Source of the DNA: Sphingomonas sp. TDK1
GTDB taxonomy: Bacteria > Pseudomonadota > Alphaproteobacteria > Sphingomonadales > Sphingomonadaceae
Assembly: GCF_001650735.1 (NCBI RefSeq)
Contig: NZ_LXVY01000046.1
Span: 62,001 to 126,000, forward strand
Direction of reading: 5' to 3'
Length of the DNA stretch: 64,000 nt
Of this stretch, positions 39,101 to 46,787 are shown piece after piece (the stretch's first letter is position 1; each line of letters starts with the position of its first letter). Under the pieces are notes generated by a model. The model saw only the letters and a program-made list of their open reading frames with translations, made no database searches and was not told the DNA's origin. A program made the position numbers and the translations under genes.

Positions 39101-39298
39101 GATCGCAATCGATCGCTCCAGTGAAGCGCGAATACCGGTGACGACGATATCTTCGCCCTGCGCTCCCTCTTGGGAAGAAGCCGAGTTGGCAACGTTGTCT
39201 GACTGCGCTTGTGCAATCGTTGGCATAACCATGCACGCAGCTACTGCCATCATGGAAGCCGAGCGCGACCAAATGATCGAACGCGAAACGCTCTTCAT
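36143..39298 (-). CDS. TonB-dependent receptor (Caulobacter/Xanthomonas type), sapC/cupin-linked
   Basis: A 1051-residue outer-membrane receptor. The signal peptide ends at about MPTIAQAQ, then the TonB box EDIVVTGI and a plug with SAEDIGKFPDTNLAESLQRI. The long barrel ends in FLAGARFKF. GAGGAGGGG ahead of the ATG at 39298 fixes the start; upstream in-frame codons add no signal sequence. Cysteine pairs occur in extracellular-loop-like segments (CLDCG and CLECK). The operon partners SapC and cupin_8 suggest a carbohydrate-type substrate by analogy, but the ligand cannot be named. Confidence 0.9.
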   Translation of the reverse strand: MKSVSRSIIWSRSASMMAVAACMVMPTIAQAQSDNVANSASSQEGAQGEDIVVTGIRASLERSIAIKRESPGIVDAISAEDIGKFPDTNLAESLQRIPGVSINRTNGEGSQVTVRGFGPQYNLVTLNGRQLASAAIAVVGGDQNADGAQGTTRSFDFSNLATEGVRTLEVYKTGRAAVPSGGIGATINVVTRRPLDPGAKPGLNGSVGAKAVYDTSVDGCLDCGAKVTPEFSGVVGWSDADQRFGVELFGSYQKRNFTSIAATSNDWNIVPYSSFVTGGFTRNNTVCPASQTTLSSSCTIVKGAPSNTSQLVAIPNDSRYHYAEGSRERINGQAVVQFKPTDTLTLTADGLYAQNRQRETRSDLSNWFSRPFDEVHFDGNTTVATANYLHETINGFKDEGFEAQSRAQKNKLTDFGLNAEWQMASNLSMRLDGHISKSSSLPDNPNGVSSTLVGMGANVVAAHSVDYSGAGIPKQDITLGSVPLDLNSFGSQIGRTNKSTQEQLVREVRADFGWDLGNESKFEFGANYRKTDMRQTFVSTQQTLGDWGIANPGDVQRLAPGLVKPFCLECKFDKYDPGSDPDSKLAFRGDASKLYPILSSYYAGRGNAIGITGNNNNRVKEDIWAAYGQLTWKGEVGSAPARLVAGIRYEHTKSRSISQVAVPSALDWVSDNDFTVVVSLSNTTQFDESHSYDNVLPQVDFQVELQRNLLARLSYSKTIARPNYNNLFTATTVGGPPRPTNNGGIPSASVGNARLSPLISDNFDASLEWYFKPDSYVSVAFFDKRVHNFVGNGQFTSPLFGLRDPSSGAAGSRSGQANDALKGLGADISDVNLFVMSALIANRGSVAAATSEFQANYNNSTRALDDNYVKAINNQYDLRGNSADPLYQFQVTQPINNKDAEIYGVELAGQYFLGSTGIGVAAAYTLVRGDVGFNLGANPAQDQFALLGLSDTFSTTLIYDKNGISARLAYNWRDKYLSGINRQGSRNPEFTAPFGQLDMNISYEVTPQIALTLEGINLTKASVRTYARDISELWFAQELDRRFLAGARFKF

Positions 39299-39326
39299 GT
39301 CCCCTCCTCTGCCGACATTATGCGTC

Positions 39327-39551
39327 GGAAACCGTTTTTGTTGCGAGCGCCCCGATGCGTCCACAACGACGGTACCGCTACCATCGATGCCAACATTGTC
39401 AATCTTTGAAACATAGACCTGTTAGACAGGTTTGATTTTATCATTCGGTGTGTTTTCCGGGTGACAGACTGCAATCTACTGTAACAGCGGAGATGAAGGC
39501 AGCCACCGCGCCTCGCATCGCATCATGCCTGTCAGACTGAAACGGTTTTCA
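39327..39551. promoter_or_regulatory. upstream region of the third receptor operon with LacI-like palindromes
   Basis: Three CpG-containing inverted repeats lie here. GGTACCGCTACC at 39371-39382 is palindromic at 10 of 12 positions around a central CG. GGAAACCGTTTTT is at 39327-39339. TGAAACGGTTTTCA at 39538-39551 has perfect 5-nt arms TGAAA/TTTCA. The last two look alike. CpG-centred palindromes of this kind are typical LacI/GalR-family operators. The regulator is unknown, and no such gene is adjacent. Confidence 0.4.
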
Positions 39552-39576
39552 TTGGTCGTTTTAAGCCACCCTGCGG

Positions 39577-40419
39577 CTATTCCGCGCGCGCTAACAATCG
39601 GCGGGCTTGCTCTAGGTGAGGCCGATCAATCATTCGCCCCCCCAGTCGCAATGCCCCCACCTCTGGATTTGTCTCGAAAGCTTCCACGATAGCGCGCGCG
39701 GCGGCGATTTCCTCCTCGCTGGGGGAGAAACCGCGGTTGATCGTCTCAATCTGTTCAGGATGGATTGCCAGCATGCCGGTAAACCCGTCGCGACGGCCAC
39801 GCGCGACATAGGAGGCCAAGCCCTCCCTATCGGCGATGTCGGGAAAGACCGTCTCGATGGCCGCGACGCCCGCCGCGTGGGCTGCGAATAAAGCCAGCGA
39901 TCGCACCATGGCGAAAGGTGCCGTGTACGCACCATTGCTTTCACGGGCCGTGGAGGCCCCGATGGCGGCTGGCAGATCCTCCGCACCCCAGGTGAGGCCC
40001 GCCAGATGTGCGACGACCTCCCCATAGCTGCCGAGCTGGAACAGAGCCGACGCTGTTTCCGTAGCGATAGGCAGGATGGGAGGACAGACGCCACCAGCCT
40101 TTGCCACCTGGGCAACCAACGTCCGAATCGTTGCGGCGCCGTTGGCTTTGGGCAGCACAAGCCCCGCAGGTCGCAAATGCGCCAAAGCGGCCAGATCGTC
40201 GGCCAATGCGGCGGTATCCAAAGGATTGACGCGGACGAATGTCACGACGTCGGCAGGGTCGGCAAGCCACGCCGCAATTGCTTCACGCGCGAGCCGCTTG
40301 CGTTCAGCCACGACGGAATCCTCGAGATCGAGGATCAACGCGTCAGCGCCGCTCGCCGCAGCCTTTGCAAAGCGTTCCGGCCGATCGCCAGGCACGAATA
40401 ATAGCGACCTTAGACGCAT
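39577..40419 (-). CDS. HpcH/HpaI (CitE-like) aldolase/CoA-ester lyase family protein
   Basis: A 280-residue TIM-barrel lyase. It opens RLRSLLFVPGDRPERF and continues GADALILDLEDSVVAERK, both diagnostic of the CitE-like branch. The substrate-region Arg is in TFVRVNPL and the metal-ligand Asp/Glu area in LTWGAEDLPAAIG. GAGGAGGGG ahead of the ATG at 40419 is strong. It probably cleaves a (S)-citramalyl- or malyl-CoA-type ester, but the exact substrate cannot be told. It is downstream of the damaged SDR gene, whose shifted frame runs 77 nt into it. Confidence 0.85.
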   Translation of the reverse strand: MRLRSLLFVPGDRPERFAKAAASGADALILDLEDSVVAERKRLAREAIAAWLADPADVVTFVRVNPLDTAALADDLAALAHLRPAGLVLPKANGAATIRTLVAQVAKAGGVCPPILPIATETASALFQLGSYGEVVAHLAGLTWGAEDLPAAIGASTARESNGAYTAPFAMVRSLALFAAHAAGVAAIETVFPDIADREGLASYVARGRRDGFTGMLAIHPEQIETINRGFSPSEEEIAAARAIVEAFETNPEVGALRLGGRMIDRPHLEQARRLLARAE

Positions 40420-41275
40420 GGCATCCCCTCCTCGTTCTAGAGGAATGCCATGGCATCATCACGTCCCGGCTGGCAACAGCTCGGCGCGTGGCTTCACGCG
40501 TTGCCACTCCCCGTTTGGCGATCTTGCGATGCTGTTCTGCCGTGACTGACTGCGGGAGCACGCCGGCACCGGCCACCTGCAGCTTATTCGAAACGCCGGA
40601 GACGATGCTGTTCGCGCCCTTCATCAGCGCCTTCCAGCCATCCTTTGCGACGTCCACTGGGTCCGACTTGCTTTCGCTCTGGCCCACCTTGGTATCCATC
40701 ATACCGGCGCGCTCGAAGAATTGCGTCTCGACGGGCCCCGGCAGCAGGGTGGTGATGGTAATGTCCTTCACCTCCTTCAACTCATTGCGAATGGCCGCGG
40801 CAAAATTCTCCACAAAGCCCATTGTACCGTTGTAGACCGCCTGGAAGCTCCCCGGGATCCAGCCAGCGATCGAGCCGGTGATCAGCACCTTGCCCTGGCC
40901 CGCATCGCGCATTTGCCGGAGCACCTTCTGCAGTAGGTATAGCGTGCCCGTGACGTTGGCGTCGACCACGTGCCTCCATTCAGAGATTTCCTGATCCAGG
41001 AAGGCACCACCGAGCCCGTGGCCGGCGTTGGCGCATAGCAGGTCGACGCGACGCCCGCCCACGGCCGCCAGCAGCCGGTCGACGCCGTCGATTGTCGAAA
41101 GGTCGGTCTCGACGGACTGCACCTCCACACCCTCGCCCTTCAGCGCGGCTGCCGCGTCGACCAGCGGCGTGTCCGCCACCACCAGCATGTCATAGCCATC
41201 TCGCGCCGCGAGCCGCGCCAGTTCCAGGCCGATGCCGCTCGAGGCGCCGGTTACGATCGCAAATTTGTCCGCCAT
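40343..41275 (-). CDS. SDR-family oxidoreductase with frameshifted C-terminus
   Basis: Residues 1 to about 250 form a normal short-chain dehydrogenase: cofactor motif TGASSGIG (residues about 9-16), NAG in CANAGHG, catalytic Ser in ITGSIAG, and YNGTMGF, where the usual catalytic YxxxK reads Tyr-Asn-Gly-Thr-Met so the Lys is replaced by Met. After AEQHRKIAKRG the frame runs on for about 50 unrelated residues into the next gene. Restoring one base near 40506-40508 would give a short tail ending at a TGA at 40494. The start at 41275 has AAGGAAAG ahead and follows the alcohol dehydrogenase stop by 12 nt. The YxxxK to YxxxM change plus the frameshift suggest an inactive enzyme. Confidence 0.7.
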   Translation of the reverse strand: MADKFAIVTGASSGIGLELARLAARDGYDMLVVADTPLVDAAAALKGEGVEVQSVETDLSTIDGVDRLLAAVGGRRVDLLCANAGHGLGGAFLDQEISEWRHVVDANVTGTLYLLQKVLRQMRDAGQGKVLITGSIAGWIPGSFQAVYNGTMGFVENFAAAIRNELKEVKDITITTLLPGPVETQFFERAGMMDTKVGQSESKSDPVDVAKDGWKALMKGANSIVSGVSNKLQVAGAGVLPQSVTAEQHRKIAKRGVATREATRRAVASRDVMMPWHSSRTRRGCHASKVAIIRAWRSAGTLCKGCGERR

Positions 41276-41287
41276 GCGCGTCTTTCC

Positions 41288-42477
41288 TTATTCGACCGCC
41301 AGCGCCATGCCGGGTTTCAGCACGACCTTGGTCACTTCATTTTGATTGTCGTGGAACATCTTGTATCCCTGCGGCGCCTGCTCCAGCGGCAGCGTGTGGC
41401 TGATCAGGAAGGTCGTATCGATCTTGTCTTCCATGATCGCGTTGAGCAGCGCGGGCATATAATGCTGGACATGGGTCTGGCCGGTCTTGAGCGTCAGCCC
41501 CTTCTCCATCAGCGCGCCGAGTGGGAACTTGTCGACAAAGCCGCCATAGACCGCCGGCATCGAAACGCACCCACCCTTGCGGCAGGCGAGGATCGCCTGG
41601 CGGATCGAGTGGATGCGATCGGTACCGAGGAAGGTCGATTTCTTGATCTGGTCCAGCACGTTGTCGACAAAGAAGCCGCGCACCTCCAGGCCGACGCTAT
41701 CGATAACTGCATCGGGACCGATGCCGCCGGTCATCTCGAACAGGGCGACGGCCGTGTCGGTCTCCTCGAAGTTGATCGTCTCCGCACCAAAGCGGCGTGC
41801 GAGCTCAAGGCGACGTGGAAAATGATCGATCACAATGACGCACTCGGCACCCATCAGGAAGGCCGACTGCAGCGCGAACAGCCCAACGGGGCCGCAGCCC
41901 CACACCGCCACGGTGTCGCCCGGCTCGATCTCGGCATTCTCCGCTGCCATCCAGCCTGTGGGAAGGATATCTGAGAGGAACAGCACCTCCTCGTCCTCGA
42001 TCCCGTCAGGGATCACGATCGGGCCGACATCGCTGAAGGGCACGCGGACATACTCAGCCTGACCGCCCGCATAGCCGCCTGTAAGGTGGCTATAGCCGAA
42101 CAGGCCGGCCATCGGCTGGCCGTAGAGTTCCTGGCCGATGTCCTGATTGTCGGCAGGCAACCCGTTCTCGCATGCCGAGTACTGGTGCTTGCGGCAATGG
42201 TAGCAGGAGCCGCACGAGATAGTGAACGGCACCACCACACACTGGCCCTTTTGAGCGTCGACTTGGTGCCGACTTCGGCCATCTCACCCATAAACTTGTG
42301 GCCTAGAATATCGCCGGCCATCATCGTAGGGATAAAACCGTCATACAAATGCAGGTCCGACCCGCATATGGTGGTCGAAGAAATCCTGATGATCGCGTTG
42401 CGAGGGTTGAGGATCTCAGGGTCATCAACGGTGTCAACGCGAACGTCGTGTTTGCCGTGCCAGGCGAGTGCACGCAT
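41288..42477 (-). pseudogene. zinc-dependent alcohol dehydrogenase, single frameshift
   Basis: The N-terminal frame (from ATG 42477) reads MRALAWHGKHDVRVDTV, then CGSDLHLYDGF and GHKFMGEMAEVGTKSTLK, and then loses sense. The frame starting just after carries the continuation VVPFTISCGSCYHC, the structural-zinc cysteines, the cofactor motif VAVWGCGPVGLFALQ and a normal C-terminus ending at TAA 41288. Four T (minus-strand A) residues at 42249-42252 would need a fifth to keep frame. The gene is otherwise well conserved. It overlaps the SRPBCC remnant by ATGA at 42475-42479 and is followed by the SDR gene, so the three formed one operon. Confidence 0.85.
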
Positions 42478-43090
42478 CAGTTCCGCTCCTCTTTGAGCTG
42501 TTGCTTGGAACAGGACGAGGTCGCGATCTCACCGGTTTCCATGAGTTGCTTGAAGCGGCGAAGATCCCGTTGCGCCTGCATTTTCGGCTTGCGCTGGAAG
42601 ATGCGCGAGATCAAGCGGCCGAGGGTGCCGAACGGCTGGTCATAGTTAATGGTCGCAACCACCACAGTGCCGCGGTTGCCGGCATCGCGAAATTCAATGC
42701 AGCCCCTATTGGGATATCCGCACCTTCTTCGGATGCCCAAGCGATAAACTCGCCCTCTCGATCCTCGGTGATCCGCGAGTCCCATTCGACGATGCCACCA
42801 CCCGGCGACTTGACCACCCAGTGACTCCGCTCGCGATCAAGTACTTCGATGCGAACGACATTATCCAGCACAGAGGGGAGGTTGCTGAAATCGCGCCAGA
42901 ACGCGTAGAGTTCTGCGCCCGTGCGATTGATCGTCACCGCACGCGCGACAATCGTCACCGCACGCGCGACAAGCGTGTCGCCGCGTTGGGCGATAAGGTC
43001 ATCTGTGGCCTGATCGATCGCTTGGCGTTGATGGTTGGCAGTGCTCAGCGGCGCATCGTCCTACGGCGCGCGGTTCATCGTCTCAGCCAT
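42477..43090 (-). pseudogene. SRPBCC/polyketide-cyclase-like protein, nonsense codon plus frameshift
   Basis: The gene starts at ATG 43090 with CGGAGG upstream. After nine codons there is an in-frame TAG (43061-43063). The same frame then continues with the SRPBCC sequence NRTGAELYAFWRDFSNLP and SHWVVKSPGGGIVEWDS. Near 42711-42713 one C seems lost from a C run; the shifted frame carries CIEFRDAGNRGTVVVATINY and ends at TGA 42477-42479. It therefore has two independent lesions. A 21-bp tandem duplication lies near the N-terminus. Such proteins often accompany zinc alcohol dehydrogenases in stress-type operons of alphaproteobacteria. Confidence 0.8.
42930..42971. repeat. 21-bp perfect tandem duplication inside the SRPBCC pseudogene
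   Basis: The unit ATCGTCACCGCACGCGCGACA occurs twice without a gap (42930-42950 and 42951-42971; one base over twenty is shown because the unit is 21). In the pseudogene frame it repeats seven residues (VARAVTI). It keeps frame and looks like a recent slippage or duplication event. Confidence 0.85.
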
Positions 43091-44568
43091 AATGCCTCCG
43101 TTGGCTGTTAGCCGTGTGGCGAACCGGGCAGCTTGGGGGGAAGATCGTCATCGCCCTCGGCGGGGGACGGGGCCGACGTGGCGGCGGGATTGGTCTCGGT
43201 CGAACCGGGCGCGCGCTGTTCGGCATGCACCTCGCGATCGTTCGGCGGGCCAGGCCGAGGCGAACGCACAGCTGAGGTACGGCCCAAGATTTTTGCTGGA
43301 CTGGCTGGGCAGACATGCGGGTAACGCGGAACCCCAATACCTGCGGACCCCATATGCAATCCGACTACTTCCGTGTGCTTTACGAACCTCATTGCCCAAG
43401 CGCTCTCTGCGGTGTCGCTCGCCCTCCATACGGCGCAATCAGGCACCTAGCTAAGACCGCGTCCGAGATCTGGCACGAAGAAGACCATGCTAATGAATAG
43501 CGATATCGCCTATGCTTTTATAAGCACCTGATATTACGACGAAAATATAATCGACCAACTCGGTTGCTTTCGGAGACCACCGCAAACCGTGTTGCTACTG
43601 AGTATCATCCGCTACGACGGCCCGTCCTTGACGGCGGACCAGACATCACCCCGGCCGGGTCGATGTGACGTAGGGGCCCAACTTTTCCTTGCCGGAAGGC
43701 CCCCACTTGAAGGTGGAGGCAAATAATTGGCATAAGGCAGTAAGACACAATCACATTTTGGCCCAGTTGTCGCAGCCCCTCACATCCGTGACCTGCATGT
43801 ACGTTCCAGCGCCCGGGCTCGCACGACGCTGTTGGGAATGCTCCCGGAGGTGCTCTAACGGCTGAAACAACCTCAGTGACAACTGGCATTGCAGGACCCC
43901 GAGCGAGCCCATCTGGTACATTCAACAAAATCTTGCAAGCGGATCCGATGGGAGGCGGGTCGGGGCAACACACTGATCGAACTCGGCACGATCGCTGAAG
44001 GTCACCACCGCATATACGCCGCGAAATGCCGCATCCGGCCTCAACGCATGAGCGCATCGCATGGGGTGCTCCAACCCCAAGGTTATGGCCGCGTCTTTAG
44101 CCGCCGCCGATGCGATAGATCTCGAACTGCCGATCCGCATCCCACTTCGCCCTGTAAAGCTCGGTCAAGGCCCCAGTTCTCCGCCACGAGCCATGGCGTT
44201 CTGCTATCCGCCCTGATGGCACGGCTGCTAATTTTGGCATTCCATAAACCGTCCAATGAAACGATCACCTATGCCTACATTAAGCCGCATCCAGCAGCCA
44301 GACCTTCCACATTGAATCGCAATGCGTAGCCAACTGACTTTATTCTCGATCGACAGGGTCAGACATCGTAACCCTTGACAGAGCCAATATGGACGGATTT
44401 CGGTAGGCATCAAACTTAAATGTGCGATAATTAAAGTGCGGAAGCTCGCGCATCGGAAATTACCCACCCGACATACATTCCATCAAACCCCTGCATAGTA
44501 ATATTTTCTATTTGTTATTTTTGGCCTATATATTCTGAACTTTAGCGAACACCGATGCGTTTCTCGAA
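43091..44568. other. gene-free, comparatively AT-rich stretch with coding remnants
   Basis: This is the longest stretch without an intact gene (about 1.48 kb). From about 43450 onward it is clearly more AT-rich than the rest of the window. The short frames on both strands lack ribosome sites and family resemblance. One minus-strand frame ending at TAA 44097-44099 has a strongly protein-like end (LTELYRAKWDADRQFEIYRI and three glycines), so it is probably the C-terminus of a degraded gene I cannot name. No transposase, integrase or tRNA is visible. The last 150 nt, very AT-rich, should hold the promoter of the Crp/Fnr gene. Confidence 0.6.
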
Positions 44569-45309
44569 ATGATGCTAAAAACGCCCACCTTGGAAGCAGA
44601 CGTATCGGCGCTCACCAGGTTGGGTGCACTTACCTCGCTTAGCGAGGATGAGCGCCGCGCCCTCCGCTTTGCGATGGAGTTGCCGCAGCGAATCCGTGCC
44701 TCTCGGGACCTCATTTTGATAGGGCAACGGCTTCCCGGCCCTATGATGGTGCTCGATGGATGGCTCGGGCGGGTTCGGCTGTTCAGCGATGGTCGTCGGC
44801 AGATTTTGAGCTTTCTGATGCCGGGCGACCTTATCCAGAACTCACGCATCTCTCAGCCGGCGGCGCCCAGTACGATAACGGCTCTATGCGACGCGATTGT
44901 TTGCTCTGCCCCGCTCGCTAACAGCGACGGGCTTCGCGACGCCTATGCCGGAAGCGCGGCACTCGATGAAATCTATCTGCTCCGTCACATCGCTAGGCTA
45001 GGACGGATGAGCGCATATGAGCGCATCCATGACTGGCTCATGGAAATGCACGAGCGGCTGTTTCTTGCCGGCCGGGCAAGCCCGGACAACTTCGCCATGC
45101 CGTTGACCCAGGAAGTGCTTGCGGATGCGCTTGGGCTTACTAGTGTGCATGTAAACCGGACCCTCCAGGCAATGCGGCGCGACAACGTCATTGAGTGGCG
45201 CAGCGGGATCGTTCGATTCGTGGGCCGTGCGCCCGCGGCGGTTGCGCCCGCCGGTTCGGCTCCGGCGACCAGCATCCCATCGCTGCCCAAGGCCTTGCGC
45301 GCAGGCTAG
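44569..45309 (+). CDS. Crp/Fnr-family transcriptional regulator
   Basis: A 246-residue regulator. Residues about 20-145 form a cyclic-nucleotide-binding-type beta-roll (SEDERRALRF, then GPMMVLDGWLGRVRLFSDGRRQILSFLMPGDLI). The C-terminal winged helix has the recognition region LTQEVLADALGLTSVHVNRTLQAMRRD (about residues 183-209). No cysteine cluster for an Fe-S centre is visible, so it is not a classical Fnr oxygen sensor. An ATG pair sits at 44569/44572. A Pro/Ala-rich tail follows the DNA-binding domain. Targets are unknown. Confidence 0.87.
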   Translation: MMLKTPTLEADVSALTRLGALTSLSEDERRALRFAMELPQRIRASRDLILIGQRLPGPMMVLDGWLGRVRLFSDGRRQILSFLMPGDLIQNSRISQPAAPSTITALCDAIVCSAPLANSDGLRDAYAGSAALDEIYLLRHIARLGRMSAYERIHDWLMEMHERLFLAGRASPDNFAMPLTQEVLADALGLTSVHVNRTLQAMRRDNVIEWRSGIVRFVGRAPAAVAPAGSAPATSIPSLPKALRAG

Positions 45310-45621
45310 GTCACCGACCGGGGGCGAAGGAAGCGCGGGGAAAGGATCGTGCCCGTCATCCCCTGACCACACCGCCTATCCGGCTGCCGGCCGAGCATGG
45401 ACCAGCACCCCGGCGATCCCCCCGCACCTCGACGCGAGGGCGGGCAGGCGGCGGAAACGAGCCGCGATCGTCGCTGCTTTGGATGCTCCCCCGCCCCCCG
45501 CTGCCGCCAACGCCCAACGGCACCACACCGCCGCACCCGCGCCCGCACAGCGCAGGACGACGCAGCACAATCCTTGCGTCCAGGGTCGACGCGCCCGCAG
45601 TCGTGCCGCTAAGGGCGCGCG
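45310..45621. other. intergenic region between Crp/Fnr and cysteine-synthase-like genes
   Basis: This 312-nt stretch is GC-rich. Frames run through it in several registers, but none has a ribosome site or family similarity. I see no hairpin with a T-tract. It probably contains the promoter of the downstream gene. Confidence 0.4.
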
Positions 45622-46710
45622 ATGACCGACGCTACCCTGCCCCGCCCCGCCCGCTGCGACCGCGCCTGGGTGGACGAAGCCGTCCGAACGATCGATGCCG
45701 AGTTCAATCGCTCCGCCGATACGCACCTGGTGCGCGTGGCCCTGCCGGGTGCGCCGGGCATAACCTTGTACCTCAAGGACGAGTCCAGCCATCCGACGGG
45801 CAGCCTCAAGCATCGCCTCGGCCGCTCGCTGTTCCTCTACGCCCTGTGCAATGGCTGGATCGGGCCGAAAACGACGATCGTCGAGGCATCGAGCGGTTCG
45901 ACGGCGGTCTCGGAAGCCTATTTCGCCCGGATGATCGGCCTCCCCTTCGTGGCGGTGCTTCCACGCGGAACGTCCCCGGAAAAGATCGAGGCGATCGAAT
46001 TCCATGGCGGGCGGTGCCACGAAGTGGCGGACCCGCGTTCGGTCCGCGCCGAAGCCCAGCGGCTCGCCACCGAGCTTGGCGGCCATTTCATGGACCAGTT
46101 CACCTATGCCGAACGGGCGACCGACTGGCGCGGAAACAACAATATCGCGCAATCGATCTTCGAGCAGATGGCGCAGGAAGCGCATCCCATCCCGACCCAT
46201 ATCGTCTGCGGCGCGGGTACGGGCGGCACCTCGGCCACGATCGGCCGCTATCTTCGCTATCGTCGGCTGGAAACCCGGCTATGTGTCGCCGATCCGGAAG
46301 CATCGGTTTTCCACCGGCACTATCTCGATCGCAGCGTCACCACCGTCGACGGTTCCCCGTCCTGCGTGGAGGGCATCGGGCGGCTCCAGCTCGAGCCTTC
46401 GTTTCTCCCCGACGTCATCGATCGAATGATCACGGTACCGGACGCCGCAAGCCTCGCCGGGGCGCTGCGGATCAGCCGCGTCCTCGGTCGCCCCTGCGGC
46501 GTGTCGACGGGCACCAACATCTGGGCCTGCGCCACGTTGATCCGGGAAATGCGTGCCGCGGGGCAAGCCGGGTCCATCGTCACGCTCCTTTGCGACGATG
46601 GCCGCCGCTATGCCTCGACCTGCTTCGACGCGGCGTGGCGCACGACCCATGGCTACGAAACCGACACGCACGATCAGGAACTTGACGACCTTTTCCTGGC
46701 GCAGGGCTGA
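45622..46710 (+). CDS. PLP-dependent cysteine synthase/desulfhydrase family protein
   Basis: A 362-residue fold-type II PLP enzyme. The Schiff-base lysine is in TGSLKHRLG (about residue 58), the substrate-binding loop in EASSGSTAVS (about 90-99) and the phosphate-binding glycine loop in CGAGTGGTSATIGRY (about 196-210). The spacing and ASSGSTAVSEAYFAR resemble the Cds1-type L-cysteine desulfhydrase branch more than CysK, which would release sulfide from cysteine; that detail is inference. No strong ribosome site is seen ahead of the ATG at 45622. A phospholipase gene follows on the same strand. Confidence 0.8.
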   Translation: MTDATLPRPARCDRAWVDEAVRTIDAEFNRSADTHLVRVALPGAPGITLYLKDESSHPTGSLKHRLGRSLFLYALCNGWIGPKTTIVEASSGSTAVSEAYFARMIGLPFVAVLPRGTSPEKIEAIEFHGGRCHEVADPRSVRAEAQRLATELGGHFMDQFTYAERATDWRGNNNIAQSIFEQMAQEAHPIPTHIVCGAGTGGTSATIGRYLRYRRLETRLCVADPEASVFHRHYLDRSVTTVDGSPSCVEGIGRLQLEPSFLPDVIDRMITVPDAASLAGALRISRVLGRPCGVSTGTNIWACATLIREMRAAGQAGSIVTLLCDDGRRYASTCFDAAWRTTHGYETDTHDQELDDLFLAQG

Positions 46711-46787
46711 GCGTCGTCATCAATCCGTCACGCGATTGCTTCACGCACCTGCACATATTGGTTCGATCTGACGGAGTTAAAACGGCG

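Noticed and set aside
40343..40500. SDR C-terminal extension as a functional fusion domain
   Set aside because: The extra residues are the shifted frame of intergenic DNA and the CitE-like gene; one base restores a normal short tail.
42200..42300. Programmed ribosomal frameshift in the alcohol dehydrogenase gene
   Set aside because: A four-A run alone is not a known slippery signal, no stimulatory hairpin stands out, and the neighbouring genes have unrelated lesions, so decay or error is simpler.
42930..42971. Tandem repeat as CRISPR-like array
   Set aside because: Only two units, no spacer, and it lies within coding sequence.
43108..43446. Minus-strand frame ending in an acidic/proline tail upstream of the SRPBCC remnant
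   Set aside because: Its tail (DDDLPPKLPGS) looks protein-like, but the body has no domain, no ribosome site and lies in a decayed region; at best a remnant.
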